Positions 1 through 9,387 of a DNA stretch of 64,000 nt are shown piece after piece (within the stretch, counting starts at the first letter, position 1; the number at the start of each line of letters is the position of its first letter). The stretch covers positions 5,899,001-5,963,000 of the forward strand of contig NZ_CP048834.1 of the NCBI RefSeq assembly GCF_012971745.1. Direction: 5' to 3'. The notes below the pieces were generated by a model. It did no database searches and was not told the DNA's origin. It was given only the letters and a program-made list of their open reading frames with translations. The DNA comes from Starkeya sp. ORNL1. GTDB taxonomy: Bacteria; Pseudomonadota; Alphaproteobacteria; Rhizobiales; Xanthobacteraceae. The position numbers and the translations under genes are program-made.

Positions 1-1149
1 GCCGCCGGACAGCGAGGTGCCGCCGATCACCGCCGCGGCAATGACATAGAGCTCGTCGAGCGTGCCTTGCGCGTTGGTCGCGGAATTGAGGCGCGCAGTG
101 GATATCGCGGCGCCGACGGCAGCGAGGCCGCCCATCAGCGCAAACACCATCATGGTGACGCGCTTGGTGTTGATGCCGGCGAGTTCCGCCGCTTCCGGAT
201 TGCCGCCGATGGCGAACACATAGCGGCCGAAGCGGGTGCGCGTGGTCACGAAGGTCATGATGACGCCGACCGCGAGTGCCACCAGCACCGGCACCGCATA
301 GCCGAAGCTGATGACGAGACCTTCCGGCGGCACTTCGATGCCATTGGCCTCGGCATAGCGGCGGGCCAGCGCGGCGGGCAGCGTATAGGCATTCACCACC
401 AGCGTCGCCGCCACCACGGCGAGGCAGCCGGCGCCGGCGGTGACGAACTCGGCCCAGACCGGCTTCAGCGGGAAGCGGAAGCGCTGGCGCTGCCGGCGGG
501 CCTGGGTGGTGGCGAACAGGATTGCGAGGCAGGCGATCGCCGCCACTACCCAGCTCCAGGTGGCACCGATCGAGCCGTCGGCGCCGCCGCCCATGAGCTT
601 GAAATGGTCGTCGACGAGCGGGATGGTCTTGCCCTCGGCCACCGCCCAGGCGGCGCCGCGCCACACCAGCAGGCCACCCAGCGTGACGATGAAGGCCGGC
701 ACGCCGAGATAGGCGATGACATAGCCGTGCAGCGCGCCGATGGCGCAGCCGAGCACGATGCCGGCAAAGAGTGTCAGGACCCACACCGCGGGATGGTTGA
801 AGCCGAAGGCGGGCATCAGATAGCTCACCTGGAACACCGCCATCACCATGCCGGTGACGCCGAGGATCGAGCCCACCGACAAATCGATGTGGCGCATCAC
901 GATCACCAGCACCATGCCGGTGGACATGACAGCGATGGAGGAGGTCTGGACCGAGAGGTTCCAGAGATTGCGCGCGGTGAGGAAGGTGCCGCCGGCCAGG
1001 AAATCGAAGACGATCCAGATTACCGCCAATGCGCCGATCATGCCGAGGAAGCGGATATCGACTTCCAGCGCGGCGAGCCAGGAGGTCGGTGCGGCCTGCG
1101 GCGGTGAGGCCGGCCGCGGCGGCGCACCCGCTGTCGAAATCTCGCTCAT
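1..1149 (-). CDS. xylH: Xylose ABC transporter permease XylH (3' end cut by window edge)
   Basis: Inner-membrane permease of a ribose/xylose-type sugar importer. It is read from the ATG at 1149, and 383 codons stay open to the window edge, so the C-terminus lies outside. The N-terminus is cytoplasmic and Pro/Ala-rich. A series of hydrophobic segments follows from about residue 30, with the conserved family stretch IDLSVGSILG and further on a GGNPEAAELAGI motif typical of BPD_transp_2 permeases. A GGAGG-like ribosome site lies just before the start. It sits 70 bp downstream of xylF. The ATPase gene xylG is not between them and would have to lie beyond the left edge. The family call is secure; the xylose call comes from the adjacent xylF, xylB and xylA. 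Confidence 0.9.
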   Translation of the reverse strand, partial: MSEISTAGAPPRPASPPQAAPTSWLAALEVDIRFLGMIGALAVIWIVFDFLAGGTFLTARNLWNLSVQTSSIAVMSTGMVLVIVMRHIDLSVGSILGVTGMVMAVFQVSYLMPAFGFNHPAVWVLTLFAGIVLGCAIGALHGYVIAYLGVPAFIVTLGGLLVWRGAAWAVAEGKTIPLVDDHFKLMGGGADGSIGATWSWVVAAIACLAILFATTQARRQRQRFRFPLKPVWAEFVTAGAGCLAVVAATLVVNAYTLPAALARRYAEANGIEVPPEGLVISFGYAVPVLVALAVGVIMTFVTTRTRFGRYVFAIGGNPEAAELAGINTKRVTMMVFALMGGLAAVGAAISTARLNSATNAQGTLDELYVIAAAVIGGTSLSGG

Positions 1150-1164
1150 GAACTTTCCTCCTGT

Positions 1165-1204
1165 GCCCGCTGGCCTGCGGGCGGCGGGGTTTCGTCCCCG
1201 CCGC
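1165..1204 (-). other. Overlapping GC hairpins between xylF and xylH
   Basis: Two perfect inverted repeats share bases. GCCCGC (1165-1170) pairs with GCGGGC (1177-1182), and GCGGCGGGG (1181-1189) pairs with CCCCGCCGC (1196-1204) around a 6-base loop. There is no T-run, so this is not a classic terminator. A stem-loop after a binding-protein gene is often used to protect its mRNA and keep permease expression lower; that role is inferred here. Confidence 0.6.
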
Positions 1205-1219
1205 TTGCTTGTTGTGCGA

Positions 1220-2260
1220 TCAGTCGCAGGCCTTGACCTTGCCCTTGGCGACGCCCTGGCAGACGGTCGCCTTCGGCACCCAGCCGGCCTCGATGATGAC
1301 GCCGAGATTATCCTTGGTGATCGGCACCGGCTTCAGGAAAGTGGAGTTCATCGCCACCTTCTTCGGCCCACCGGTGAAGGTGGTGGTGCCGGCAATCGAC
1401 TTCGGATCGCCGCCCTTGGCGAGCTGGAGCGCGATTTCCGCCGCCTTCTGGCCGAGCACGCGGGAATCCTTCCACACCGAGACGGTCTGGGTGCCGAGAG
1501 CGACGCGGTTCAGCGCGGCGAAATCGGCGTCCTGGCCGGAGACCGGCACCGAGCCGGCAAGGCCCTGCGCGGCGAGCGCGGCGACAGCGCCGCCGGCGGT
1601 GCCGTCATTGGAGGCGACGACGGCATCGACCTTGTTGTTGTTCGCGGTCAGGAACTGCTCGGTGTTCTTCTGGGCGTTGGCGGGCAGCCAGCCGTCGGTA
1701 TAGGCCTCGCCGACATTCTTGATGTCGCCCTTGTCGATGGCCGGCTTCAGCACTTCCATCTGGCCGGAGAACAGGAAGTCGGCGTTCGGATCGGCGGCCG
1801 AGCCCTTGACGAAGAGGTAGTTGCCCTTCGGCTTCAGCTTCTGCACCTCGGCAGCCTGGAGGCGACCGACCTCCTTGTTGTCGAAGGTGATGTAATAGGC
1901 ATAGGGGATCTCGATGAGCCGGTCATAGCCGACAACCGGAATGCCTTCGGCCTGGGCCTTGGCGATGGCCGGGGCGATGGCGTCGGAATCCTGGGCGAGG
2001 ATGATGAGGGCGTTCGCGCCCTGCGCGATCAGCGCCTCGACGTCGGAGAGCTGCTTCGAGGCAGAGGACTGGGCGTCCGCCGAGATGTACTTGGCGCCGG
2101 CGGCGGCGAGCGCCTTCTTGATTGCGGCCTCGTCGGTCTTCCAGCGCTCTTCCTGGAAGTTCGACCAGCTTACCCCGACCACGGTGTCGGCGGCCCGCGC
2201 GGCGCCGACCGCCAGAACGCTGACCAGCGCGGCGGCGGAAATCGTCAGCGAAAGTCTCAT
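1220..2260 (-). CDS. xylF: D-xylose-binding periplasmic protein XylF
   Basis: Periplasmic sugar-binding protein (Peripla_BP_4 fold) that delivers xylose to the XylH permease. The start at 2260 is preceded by GGAGGAATGC and gives a clean signal peptide with cleavage after ARA-A near residue 23. Mature features include [13 protein letters not shown], the QDSDAI and VVGYDRLI segments, and [12 protein letters not shown] near the C-terminus, all typical of XylF. At 346 residues it has the usual length. An upstream extension of the frame to 2509 would run into the divergent regulator and lacks a ribosome site. It is transcribed with xylH, away from the LacI-type regulator. Confidence 0.93.
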   Translation of the reverse strand: MRLSLTISAAALVSVLAVGAARAADTVVGVSWSNFQEERWKTDEAAIKKALAAAGAKYISADAQSSASKQLSDVEALIAQGANALIILAQDSDAIAPAIAKAQAEGIPVVGYDRLIEIPYAYYITFDNKEVGRLQAAEVQKLKPKGNYLFVKGSAADPNADFLFSGQMEVLKPAIDKGDIKNVGEAYTDGWLPANAQKNTEQFLTANNNKVDAVVASNDGTAGGAVAALAAQGLAGSVPVSGQDADFAALNRVALGTQTVSVWKDSRVLGQKAAEIALQLAKGGDPKSIAGTTTFTGGPKKVAMNSTFLKPVPITKDNLGVIIEAGWVPKATVCQGVAKGKVKACD

Positions 2261-2423
2261 GCATTCCTCCCAAAAATGCCGGCGGGCGATGCCGTCCCGG
2301 CTTGACCGCACACACTGCACCGATCGCACCGGCCGTCCACCCCATCGTACTGACCGGTGACTGTAACAGACGCGTTGCGCAAGATGAGTTGCGTGCCTCA
2401 GATTTTGAGGGCAACATCTCGCC
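2261..2423. promoter_or_regulatory. Divergent xylF / regulator promoter region with candidate LacI operators
   Basis: The 163-bp divergent gap holds the palindrome TTGCGCAA (2375-2382), whose central CG is typical of LacI-family operators. It also holds a longer inverted repeat next to the regulator start, GTTGC-gtg-CCTCA (2388-2400) against TGAGG-GCAAC (2406-2415). Either could be the binding site of the adjacent regulator; this is inference from position and symmetry. Confidence 0.45.
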
Positions 2424-3461
2424 ATGTCCAGACCCCTTTCACGCATCACCCTGCAGGACGTCGCCCGTGAGGCCGGGGTTTCGCTCGCCACGGCGGACCG
2501 CGTGCTCAATGGACGGACCGGGGTGAGGGGAGTGACGGCGGAGAAGGTGCAGGCCGCGGTGGCCCGGCTCGGCTACCGGCCGAATCTCGCGGCGGCACGC
2601 CTGGCACGCGGCGAGACCTATCGCTTCTGCTTCGTGCTGCCGGTGGGCTCCAACGTCTTCATGCGCCAACTGGCCGAGCAGGTGGCCAGCACCGCCGACT
2701 GGGTCGCTGCGCAGAACGCCTATATCGACACGCTGCGGGTCGATGTCTTCGCGCCCGAGACGCTGGCCGCCGCGCTCGAAGGGCTGATCGGGCATTATGA
2801 CGGCGTCGCCGTGGTCGCGCTCGACCATCCGCAGGTGCGGGCCGCGATCGACGATCTGGTCGATGCCGGCATCGCCGTGGTGACGCTGGTCTCCGACGTG
2901 CCGTCCTCGCAGCGCTTCCATTATGTCGGCATCGACAACATCGCCGCCGGGCGCACCGCGGCGACGCTGCTCGGCCGCTTCGCCGGCGGGCGTACCGGCG
3001 CGGTCGGGCTGATCCTCGGCACCCCGGCACTGCGCGACCATGCCGAGCGGCAGTTCGGCTTCATGCAGGTGATGGCCGGCGAATATCCGGCGCTGCATGT
3101 GCTGCCCCCGGTCCAGAGCCTCGACGAGGACGACCGCGCCCATGCCGTCACCGAGGCGATGCTGCGCGCGCATCCCGACCTGGTCGGGCTCTATAATGTC
3201 GGCGCCGGCAATCGCGGCGTCGCCACCGCCATCACCGGCACCAATCGCGGCAGCGACTTGGTCTTCGTTGGCCATGACCTCACCGACGACACCCGCCGCT
3301 TCCTGCTGCGCGGGGTGATGGACGCCGTGATCAACCAGGATGCCGGCCACCAGTCGCGCTCGGCGGCGCGGGTGCTGCTGGCGCGCTGCTCCGGCGAGCC
3401 CTTGATGACCGAGCAGGAACGTATCCGCATCGACATCTTCGTGCGGGACAATCTGCCGTGA
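2424..3461 (+). CDS. LacI-family transcriptional regulator of the xylose genes
   Basis: DNA-binding regulator of 345 residues. The N-terminal LacI helix-turn-helix (about residues 7-52: [13 protein letters not shown], then [11 protein letters not shown]) is followed by a hinge ([12 protein letters not shown]) and a periplasmic-binding-protein-like sensor domain with [18 protein letters not shown]. It lies between xylFH (divergent) and xylBA (co-oriented, 37 bp away), so control of xylose uptake and catabolism is the natural role. Proteins of this kind are often called XylR in alphaproteobacteria, but I do not assign the symbol because the effector cannot be read from the sequence. Confidence 0.85.
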   Translation: MSRPLSRITLQDVAREAGVSLATADRVLNGRTGVRGVTAEKVQAAVARLGYRPNLAAARLARGETYRFCFVLPVGSNVFMRQLAEQVASTADWVAAQNAYIDTLRVDVFAPETLAAALEGLIGHYDGVAVVALDHPQVRAAIDDLVDAGIAVVTLVSDVPSSQRFHYVGIDNIAAGRTAATLLGRFAGGRTGAVGLILGTPALRDHAERQFGFMQVMAGEYPALHVLPPVQSLDEDDRAHAVTEAMLRAHPDLVGLYNVGAGNRGVATAITGTNRGSDLVFVGHDLTDDTRRFLLRGVMDAVINQDAGHQSRSAARVLLARCSGEPLMTEQERIRIDIFVRDNLP

Positions 3462-3498
3462 CCCTTATTCCAGCAACGCCAGACGAGGCTTGATCCTT

Positions 3499-4956
3499 AT
3501 GTTCCTCGGCCTCGATATCGGTACCTCCGCGGTGAAGGCCGTGCTCGTCGACGGCGAGCAGCGCGTGCTCGCCACCACCGAGGTTCCGCTCGCCATTTCC
3601 CGCCCGCATCCCGGCCATAGCGAGCAGGATCCGGAGGAGTGGTGGCAGGCGACACTCAAGGCCATCGATGCCTTGAGGGCCCAGCAGCCGGCGGCGCTGT
3701 CGGCGGTGCAGGGGCTCGGCCTCTCCGGCCAGATGCATGGGGCGGTGCTGCTGGACGCCTCCGGCGCCGTGCTGCGGCCGGCGATCCTGTGGAATGACGG
3801 CCGCGCCTTTGCCGAGTGCCGCGAGATCGAGGAGCGCTTTCCGGCGCTGCATCGCGTCGCCGGCAATCTCGCCTTTCCCGGCTTCACCGCGCCGAAGCTG
3901 TTGTGGGTTCGGCACCACGAGCCCGACATCTTCGCCCGCACTGCCAAGGTGCTGCTGCCGAAGGCCTATGTCGGCTATCGCCTCACCGGCGAAATGGTGG
4001 AGGAGATGTCGGACGCCTCCGGCACGCTCTGGCTCGATGTCGGCAAGCGCGACTGGTCGGACGAGGCGCTCGCCGCGACCTTCATGACGCGCGAGCATAT
4101 GCCCCGGCTGATCGAGGGCAGCCAGCCCGCGGCCCGGCTGAAGTCGGAGCTTGCCGCCCGCTGGGGCATGGCGAGCGCGCCCGTCATCGCCGGCGGGGCA
4201 GGCGACAATGCCGCCGGCGCGGTCGGCCTCGGGGCGATCCATCCGAACGACGCGTTCGTCTCGCTCGGCACCTCGGGCGTGCTGTGGGCGACCACGGACC
4301 GCTTCGCCCCCAATCCGGAATCCAGCGTCCACGCCTTCTGCCACGCCATTCCCGCGACCTGGCACCAGATGGGTGTCATCCTCTCCGCCGCCTCCGCGCT
4401 CGGTTGGTGGGCGCATGCGGCGGGTGAGGAGCCCGGCGATCTGCTGAAGCCGCTCGGCGATGCGCCGAAGGCGCCCTCGAGTGCGATCTTCCTGCCGTAT
4501 CTCTCCGGCGAGCGTACGCCGCACAATGACACGGTGATCCGCGGCGGCTTCCTCGGGCTCGACCATGATGCCTCGCGCGGGACGCTGACCCAGGCCGTGC
4601 TGGAAGGCGTTGCCTTCGCTTTCAGGGATTGCCTCGACGCCCTCAAGGCCGCCGGTACTCGCCTCGAACAGGCTGATGTCATTGGTGGCGGCTCGCGCTC
4701 GCGCTTCTGGATCGCCATCCTCGCCAGCGTGCTCGACCTGCCGCTCAACCGCGTGGCGGACGGCGAGCGGGGCGGGGCGTTCGGCGCGGCGCGGCTCGCG
4801 CGCATGGCCGCCACCGGCGAATCCGCCGCTGCCATCTGCACCCCGCCGCAGCGGATCGAGACCATTGCGCCCGACCCGGCGCTCGTCGCGGCTTACGCGG
4901 AACAGCATGCGCGCTATCGCGCGCTCTACCCGGCACTCAAGGGAGTCCTGTCATGA
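3499..4956 (+). CDS. xylB: Xylulokinase XylB
   Basis: Cytoplasmic FGGY kinase that phosphorylates D-xylulose to xylulose 5-phosphate with ATP. The ATP-binding phosphate loop [16 protein letters not shown] is at residues 3-18, the xylulokinase signature [12 protein letters not shown] at about 73-84, [14 protein letters not shown] in the middle, and the second FGGY region [13 protein letters not shown] near residue 395. At 485 residues it matches the family. ATG 3499 was chosen because GAGG lies about 10 bases upstream; a TTG at 3490 is in frame but too close to that site. Its stop overlaps the xylA start (ATGA), indicating translational coupling. Confidence 0.95.
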   Translation: MFLGLDIGTSAVKAVLVDGEQRVLATTEVPLAISRPHPGHSEQDPEEWWQATLKAIDALRAQQPAALSAVQGLGLSGQMHGAVLLDASGAVLRPAILWNDGRAFAECREIEERFPALHRVAGNLAFPGFTAPKLLWVRHHEPDIFARTAKVLLPKAYVGYRLTGEMVEEMSDASGTLWLDVGKRDWSDEALAATFMTREHMPRLIEGSQPAARLKSELAARWGMASAPVIAGGAGDNAAGAVGLGAIHPNDAFVSLGTSGVLWATTDRFAPNPESSVHAFCHAIPATWHQMGVILSAASALGWWAHAAGEEPGDLLKPLGDAPKAPSSAIFLPYLSGERTPHNDTVIRGGFLGLDHDASRGTLTQAVLEGVAFAFRDCLDALKAAGTRLEQADVIGGGSRSRFWIAILASVLDLPLNRVADGERGGAFGAARLARMAATGESAAAICTPPQRIETIAPDPALVAAYAEQHARYRALYPALKGVLS

Positions 4957-6275
4957 ATGCCCCCGCCCGTTTCTTCGGCGAGATCCAGCCTTTGCGCTAT
5001 GAGGGTCCGGAAAGCCGGAACCTCTACGCCTATCGCTGGTACGACAAGGACCGGATGGTGCTCGGCAAGCGGATGGAGGACCATCTGCGCTTCGCCATCG
5101 CCTATTGGCACTCCTTCACCTGGCCGGGCGGCGACCCGTTCGGCGGTGAGACCTTCCTGCGTCCCTGGATGCACGGCGGCGACGAGATGGCACTCGCGCG
5201 CGCCAAGGCGGATGTCGCCTTCGACCTGTTCCGCATCCTCGATGTGCCGTTCTTCTGCTTCCACGACCGCGACATCGCCCCGGAGGGCAAGTCGCTGAAG
5301 GAATCGAACGCGAACGTGCGCGCCATCGCCGACGTCTTCACCAAGAAGATGGAGACCGAGAAGGTGCGCCTGCTCTGGGGCACCGCGAACCTGTTTTCCA
5401 ATCGCCGCTTCATGGCGGGGGCCGCCACTAACCCGGATCCCGACGTGTTCGCCTATGCCGCGGGCCAGGTGAAGCATGTGCTTGAACTGACTCATGAACT
5501 CGGCGGCCAGAACTATGTTTTGTGGGGCGGCCGCGAGGGTTACGAGACCCTGCTCAACACCGACCTGAAGCGCGAGCTCGACCAGATGGGCCGCTTCCTC
5601 AACCTCGTGGTCGAGCACAAGCACAGGATCGGCTTCAAGGGCACCATCCTGATCGAGCCCAAGCCGCAGGAGCCGACCAAGCACCAATACGACTTCGACG
5701 TCGGCACGGTCTATGGCCTGCTCTGCCGCGCCGGACTGCAGGATGAGGTGAAGGTCAATATCGAGGCCAACCACGCCACGCTGGCCGGCCACAGCTTCGA
5801 GCACGAGATCGCCATGGCGGCGGCGCTGGGCATTTTCGGCTCGATCGACATGAACAAGGGCGACGCCCAGTCCGGCTGGGACACCGACCAGTTCCCGACC
5901 AATATCGAGGACACCGCGCTGGCCATCTACGAGATCATCAAGGCCGGCGGCTTCACTACCGGCGGGATGAATTTCGACGCCAAGATCCGTCGCCAGTCGC
6001 TGGATCCCGAGGACCTCCTGCTCGCCCATTCCGGCGCCATGGATTTGTGCGCCCGCGCGCTGCTGGTGGCGGCGAAGATGGTGGAGGACGGCGCGCGGCA
6101 GCGTGCGGTCGACGAGCGCTATGCCGGCTGGAACGGCCCTGAAGCCAGGGCGATGCTCTCGGACGAGAGTTCGCTTGCGGACATTGCCGCGCGCGTGGAG
6201 GCCGAGGGCCTCGACCCGCAGCCGCGCTCGGGTCGTCAGGAGCGACTGGAGAATCTGGTGGCGAGCTATTTCTGA
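4953..6275 (+). CDS. xylA: Xylose isomerase XylA
   Basis: Metal-dependent TIM-barrel enzyme converting D-xylose to D-xylulose. The 440-residue protein has the expected landmarks: [10 protein letters not shown], the catalytic-histidine region [42 protein letters not shown] with metal-binding Glu, and [16 protein letters not shown]. It starts inside the xylB stop codon (ATGA overlap) with GGGAG upstream. With XylF/XylH and XylB it completes the isomerase route of xylose use, yielding xylulose 5-phosphate for the pentose phosphate pathway. Confidence 0.96.
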   Translation: MNAPARFFGEIQPLRYEGPESRNLYAYRWYDKDRMVLGKRMEDHLRFAIAYWHSFTWPGGDPFGGETFLRPWMHGGDEMALARAKADVAFDLFRILDVPFFCFHDRDIAPEGKSLKESNANVRAIADVFTKKMETEKVRLLWGTANLFSNRRFMAGAATNPDPDVFAYAAGQVKHVLELTHELGGQNYVLWGGREGYETLLNTDLKRELDQMGRFLNLVVEHKHRIGFKGTILIEPKPQEPTKHQYDFDVGTVYGLLCRAGLQDEVKVNIEANHATLAGHSFEHEIAMAAALGIFGSIDMNKGDAQSGWDTDQFPTNIEDTALAIYEIIKAGGFTTGGMNFDAKIRRQSLDPEDLLLAHSGAMDLCARALLVAAKMVEDGARQRAVDERYAGWNGPEARAMLSDESSLADIAARVEAEGLDPQPRSGRQERLENLVASYF

Positions 6276-6277
6276 CC

Positions 6278-6490
6278 ATGTCGATGACGGACGATCAGGC
6301 GACGAAGATCATGCAACTCCTGCTCTCGCTTGATCGTCCACTCGGCGAACTCATGACGCTATCGCGAGAGACTGCTGACGTGGCCTTGAAGAAAAAGCTC
6401 GATGATGCGTGGGAAGATATCCTGCAAACGCAATTCGAGATCATCGAACGGATGCGCTCGATCTACCCGCATCTGAAAGCATACGACTAA
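6278..6490 (+). CDS. Small protein of unknown function downstream of xylA
   Basis: A 70-residue, mostly alpha-helical, charged protein starting two bases after the xylA stop, so probably translated by coupling; a second start at 6284 is possible. There is no signal peptide or membrane segment. Heptad-like leucines (IMQLLLSL, LKKKLDDAW) suggest a helical hairpin. Its base composition is visibly less GC-rich than xylA before it and the isomerase after it, which hints at a different history. I do not recognise the family. Confidence 0.55.
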   Translation: MSMTDDQATKIMQLLLSLDRPLGELMTLSRETADVALKKKLDDAWEDILQTQFEIIERMRSIYPHLKAYD

Positions 6491-6540
6491 ACGCCAAAAG
6501 GCGCCGCAAGAGCGCTCGAGGCACATCATGGGAGGAGTGA

Positions 6541-7596
6541 ATGGCATCCAATGTGAAGGGGCCGGCGATCTTTCTCGCCCAGTTTGCGGGCGATCAGGCG
6601 CCGTTCAATTCGTGGGACTCGATCTGCAAATGGGCGTCCGAGCTCGGCTATGCGGGGGTGCAGATCCCCTCATGGGACGGGCGCCTGTTCGATCTCGAAA
6701 AGGCAGCGTCCTCGAAGGATTATTGCGACGAGATCAAGGGCGTGGCGGCTGGGCACCGGCTGACCATTACCGAATTGTCGACCCATCTCCAGGGTCAGCT
6801 GGTGGCGGTGCATCCGGCGTTTGACGAGGCATTCGACGCCTTCGCCCCGGCGGCGGTGCATGGCAAGCCATCGGCGCGCCAGGCCTGGGCGGTGCAGCAG
6901 ATGAAGCATGCCGCGAAAGCCTCGCAGCATCTGGGGCTCACCGGCCATGTCTCCTTCCCCGGCGCGCTGGCCTGGCCGTTCGCCTATCCCTGGCCGCAGC
7001 GCCCGGCGGGCTTGGTCGAGACCGCGTTTGCCGAACTCGGCAAGCGCTGGACGCCGATCCTCGATGCCTTCGACGAGGCGGGGGTCGATGTCGGCTACGA
7101 GATCCATCCCGGCGAGGACGTGTTCGACGGCGCCACTTTCGAGATGTTCCTCGACGCGGTGGGCGGCCATCCGCGCTGCGGCATCAATTACGACCCCTCG
7201 CACTTCGTGCTGCAGCAACTGGATTATCTCGCCTTCATCGACATCTACCACGAGCGCATCACCGCGTTCCATGTGAAGGACGCCGAGTTCAATCCGACCG
7301 GCCGGCAGGGCGTCTATTCCGGCTATGCGCCGTGGGTGGACCGTGCCGGGCGTTTCCGCTCGTTGGGCGACGGCCAGGTCGATTTCAGCGCGATCTTCTC
7401 GAAGATGGCGCAGTACGGCTATGACCGCTGGGCGGTGCTGGAATGGGAGTGCTGCCTGAAGCACCCCGAGGACGGCGCGCGCGAGGGCGCCGAGTTCATC
7501 AAGCACCACCTCATCCGCGTCACCGAGAAGGCATTCGACGACTTTGCCGGCGGCTCCGTGGACCAGGGCAAGGTCAACCGGATGCTGGGGCTCTGA
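6541..7596 (+). CDS. Sugar phosphate isomerase/epimerase-family TIM-barrel protein
   Basis: AP-endonuclease-2-type TIM barrel of 351 residues. The four metal ligands expected for this superfamily are in place: Glu187 (YEIHPGED), Asp218 (NYDPSHF), His244 (FHVKDAE) and Glu301 (LEWEC). A strong GGGAGGAG site precedes the ATG. It is followed, after a palindromic repeat, by a Gfo/Idh/MocA oxidoreductase. That pairing is common in pathways that oxidise and epimerise sugars, glycosides or inositols. The substrate cannot be read; proximity to xyl genes suggests, but does not show, a sugar role. Confidence 0.8.
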   Translation: MASNVKGPAIFLAQFAGDQAPFNSWDSICKWASELGYAGVQIPSWDGRLFDLEKAASSKDYCDEIKGVAAGHRLTITELSTHLQGQLVAVHPAFDEAFDAFAPAAVHGKPSARQAWAVQQMKHAAKASQHLGLTGHVSFPGALAWPFAYPWPQRPAGLVETAFAELGKRWTPILDAFDEAGVDVGYEIHPGEDVFDGATFEMFLDAVGGHPRCGINYDPSHFVLQQLDYLAFIDIYHERITAFHVKDAEFNPTGRQGVYSGYAPWVDRAGRFRSLGDGQVDFSAIFSKMAQYGYDRWAVLEWECCLKHPEDGAREGAEFIKHHLIRVTEKAFDDFAGGSVDQGKVNRMLGL

Positions 7597-7606
7597 TCCT
7601 CCAGGC

Positions 7607-7708
7607 GTCATCCCGGACGGCCAACGGCCGATCCGGGATCGCGGGACGATAGGGAGCCATCTTTCGGCGCGCGATCCCGGCTCTCCGCTGCGCTACGGCC
7701 GGGATGAC
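7607..7708. repeat. Family A palindromic intergenic repeat, copy 1
   Basis: About 102 bp bounded by GTCATCCCGG and CCGGGATGAC. Each half is itself a hairpin (for example GACGGCC-aac-GGCCGATCC), and the two halves face each other as in BIME-type REP pairs. Related copies lie at 8959-9058, 23932-24027 and 30268-30371, with half copies at 10919-10960 and 41123-41160. Confidence 0.85.
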
Positions 7709-7738
7709 GACGAACGAACAAAACCAGGGAGAACACCA

Positions 7739-8911
7739 ATGTCCATCGAAGGACGGGGAGACGGCGGCTCATCGGGCCGTATCCGGCTCGGCATGGTCGG
7801 CGGCGGCGAGGGGGCGTTCATCGGCGCGGTGCACCGCATCGCGGCGCGGCTCGACGACCAGTATGAGCTGGTGGCCGGGGCGCTGTCCTCGACGCCGGAG
7901 AAGTCGCACCGCTCCGGCGCGGCGCTCGGCCTGGCATCGGATCGCGTTTACGATGAGTTCGCCATCATGGCCAAGGCGGAAGCGGCGCGGGCCGACGGCA
8001 TCGAGGTGGTGGCCATCGTCACGCCGAACCACATGCATGCGCCGGTGGCGAAAGCCTTCCTTGAGGCCGGCATCCATGTGATCTGCGACAAGCCGCTGAC
8101 CACAGATCTCGATTCCGCTCATGCGCTCAAGGCATTGGCAGGACAGACGAATCGCATCTTCGCCGTGACCCACAACTACACCGGCTATCCGATGGTGCGC
8201 CATGCCCGCGAGATGGTGGCGAATGGCGAGCTCGGCGACATCCGGGTCGTCCAGGTGCAGTATGCGCAGGACTGGCTGACCGAGCGGCTGGAGGATAGCG
8301 GCCAGAAGCAGGCGGCGTGGCGGGTCGACCCGGCACAGGCCGGGGCAGGCGGCTGCATCGGCGATATCGGCACCCATGCCTACAATCTCGCCGACTACAT
8401 CACCGGGATTCCGGTCCGCTCGCTCTGCGCGGAACTGACGACCTTCGTGCCCGGGCGCCGGCTCGATGACAATGTGCAGATCATGCTGCGCTACGCCAAT
8501 GGCGCGAAGGGCTTCCTGTGGTCCAGCCAGGTGGCGCCGGGCAATGAGAATAATCTCGGCATCAAGATCTATGGCACCAAGGGCGGGCTGGAATGGTGGC
8601 AGGAGCACCCGAACCAGCTGCATTGGTCGCCGCTCGGCGAGCCGACCCGGGTGATCGCACGCGCCACCGGCGCCGCGGGACTGGCGGCGGGGCGGGTGAC
8701 GCGAACGCCGTCCGGCCATCCCGAAGGCTATCTGGAGGGCTTCGCCAATATCTATAGCGAAGTGGCACGCGCCATCCGCGCCGCCCGCACCGGCGAGTCG
8801 CTCGATCCGGCGGTGAACTTCCCGACGGTCGATGACGGGGTGAAGGGTGTCGCCTTCATCGAGGCGGCGGTGAAGTCGTCCAGGGCCGGGGCGGTGTGGG
8901 TGGAGCTGTAG
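7739..8911 (+). CDS. Gfo/Idh/MocA-family oxidoreductase
   Basis: NAD(P)-dependent dehydrogenase of 390 residues. The Rossmann fold starts at about residue 15 (IRLGMVGGGEGAFIG; a GGGEGAF variant of GxGxxG). The catalytic-lysine motif CDKPLT is near residue 118 and the C-terminal substrate domain carries GGCIGDIGTHAYNLADYI with the expected Asp/His pair. ATG 7739 was chosen for its GGGAG site; the longer upstream frame crosses the family A repeat. It follows the isomerase/epimerase gene and may oxidise the same sugar. Substrate unknown. Confidence 0.85.
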   Translation: MSIEGRGDGGSSGRIRLGMVGGGEGAFIGAVHRIAARLDDQYELVAGALSSTPEKSHRSGAALGLASDRVYDEFAIMAKAEAARADGIEVVAIVTPNHMHAPVAKAFLEAGIHVICDKPLTTDLDSAHALKALAGQTNRIFAVTHNYTGYPMVRHAREMVANGELGDIRVVQVQYAQDWLTERLEDSGQKQAAWRVDPAQAGAGGCIGDIGTHAYNLADYITGIPVRSLCAELTTFVPGRRLDDNVQIMLRYANGAKGFLWSSQVAPGNENNLGIKIYGTKGGLEWWQEHPNQLHWSPLGEPTRVIARATGAAGLAAGRVTRTPSGHPEGYLEGFANIYSEVARAIRAARTGESLDPAVNFPTVDDGVKGVAFIEAAVKSSRAGAVWVEL

Positions 8912-8958
8912 GCTCTGCTCCGCTCCTCGCAAGACGTCATCCCGCCTACCTGTGAAGT

Positions 8959-9058
8959 GTCATCCCGGACGGCCGGAGGCCGATCCGAGATCGCAGGAAG
9001 GCGTTGAACGGCACTTTCTTACGATCCCGGCTCTCCGCTTCGCTGCGGCCGGGACGAC
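8959..9058. repeat. Family A palindromic intergenic repeat, copy 2
   Basis: Same arrangement as copy 1: GTCATCCCGG at 8959, GGACGGCCGGAGGCCGATCC arm, GATCCCGGCTCTCCGC arm and a slightly diverged right end GGGACGAC. It lies directly downstream of the oxidoreductase gene. Confidence 0.8.
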
Positions 9059-9387
9059 GCCTGTTTGAAAGACGACGGCCGCCGTCTCTCAACGTAAGTC
9101 TGACCCGCTTTCATCTTGCACGCCTCTCACGTTCGTGCTGATGTGCGTACCTCAGAATATGCCGCAAAGTTTAGCTTGCGGTGTTTAGTAAAGTGCGTTC
9201 TACTAAACATATCCCGTATGATCGGCCCGTTAGAAGCTGGCGGCGGGGAGGAAACGTTACTCAGCGTCATGACCGTCCCTCGCCAGCCAAGCGGGGCGAT
9301 GCCCTAGCGGCTTGCCGGCGTCTCTCGCCGGGCCGAAAGGGCATGTCCGCATCCGGTCATCGATAGCCAACGGGAGGAGGAACACCC
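9059..9387 (+). promoter_or_regulatory. Promoter region of the ABC/ketose-kinase operon with two adjoining inverted repeats
   Basis: The leader before the binding-protein gene is locally AT-rich around 9160-9220. It carries CCGCAA-N8-TTGCGG (9162-9181) directly followed by TGTTTAGTA-N10-TACTAAACA (9182-9209), a perfect 9-bp-arm palindrome. GTTTAG also occurs inside the first repeat's spacer. Such paired symmetric sites are typical operators; no T-run argues against a terminator. The regulator is unknown; no other gene lies in this stretch. Confidence 0.6.

Noticed and set aside
848..2305. 485-codon plus-strand open frame
   Set aside because: Antisense to xylH and xylF.
9182..9209. Reading the TTTAGTA palindrome as a terminator
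   Set aside because: No T-run follows, no gene ends nearby in the right orientation, and it sits in a promoter position.
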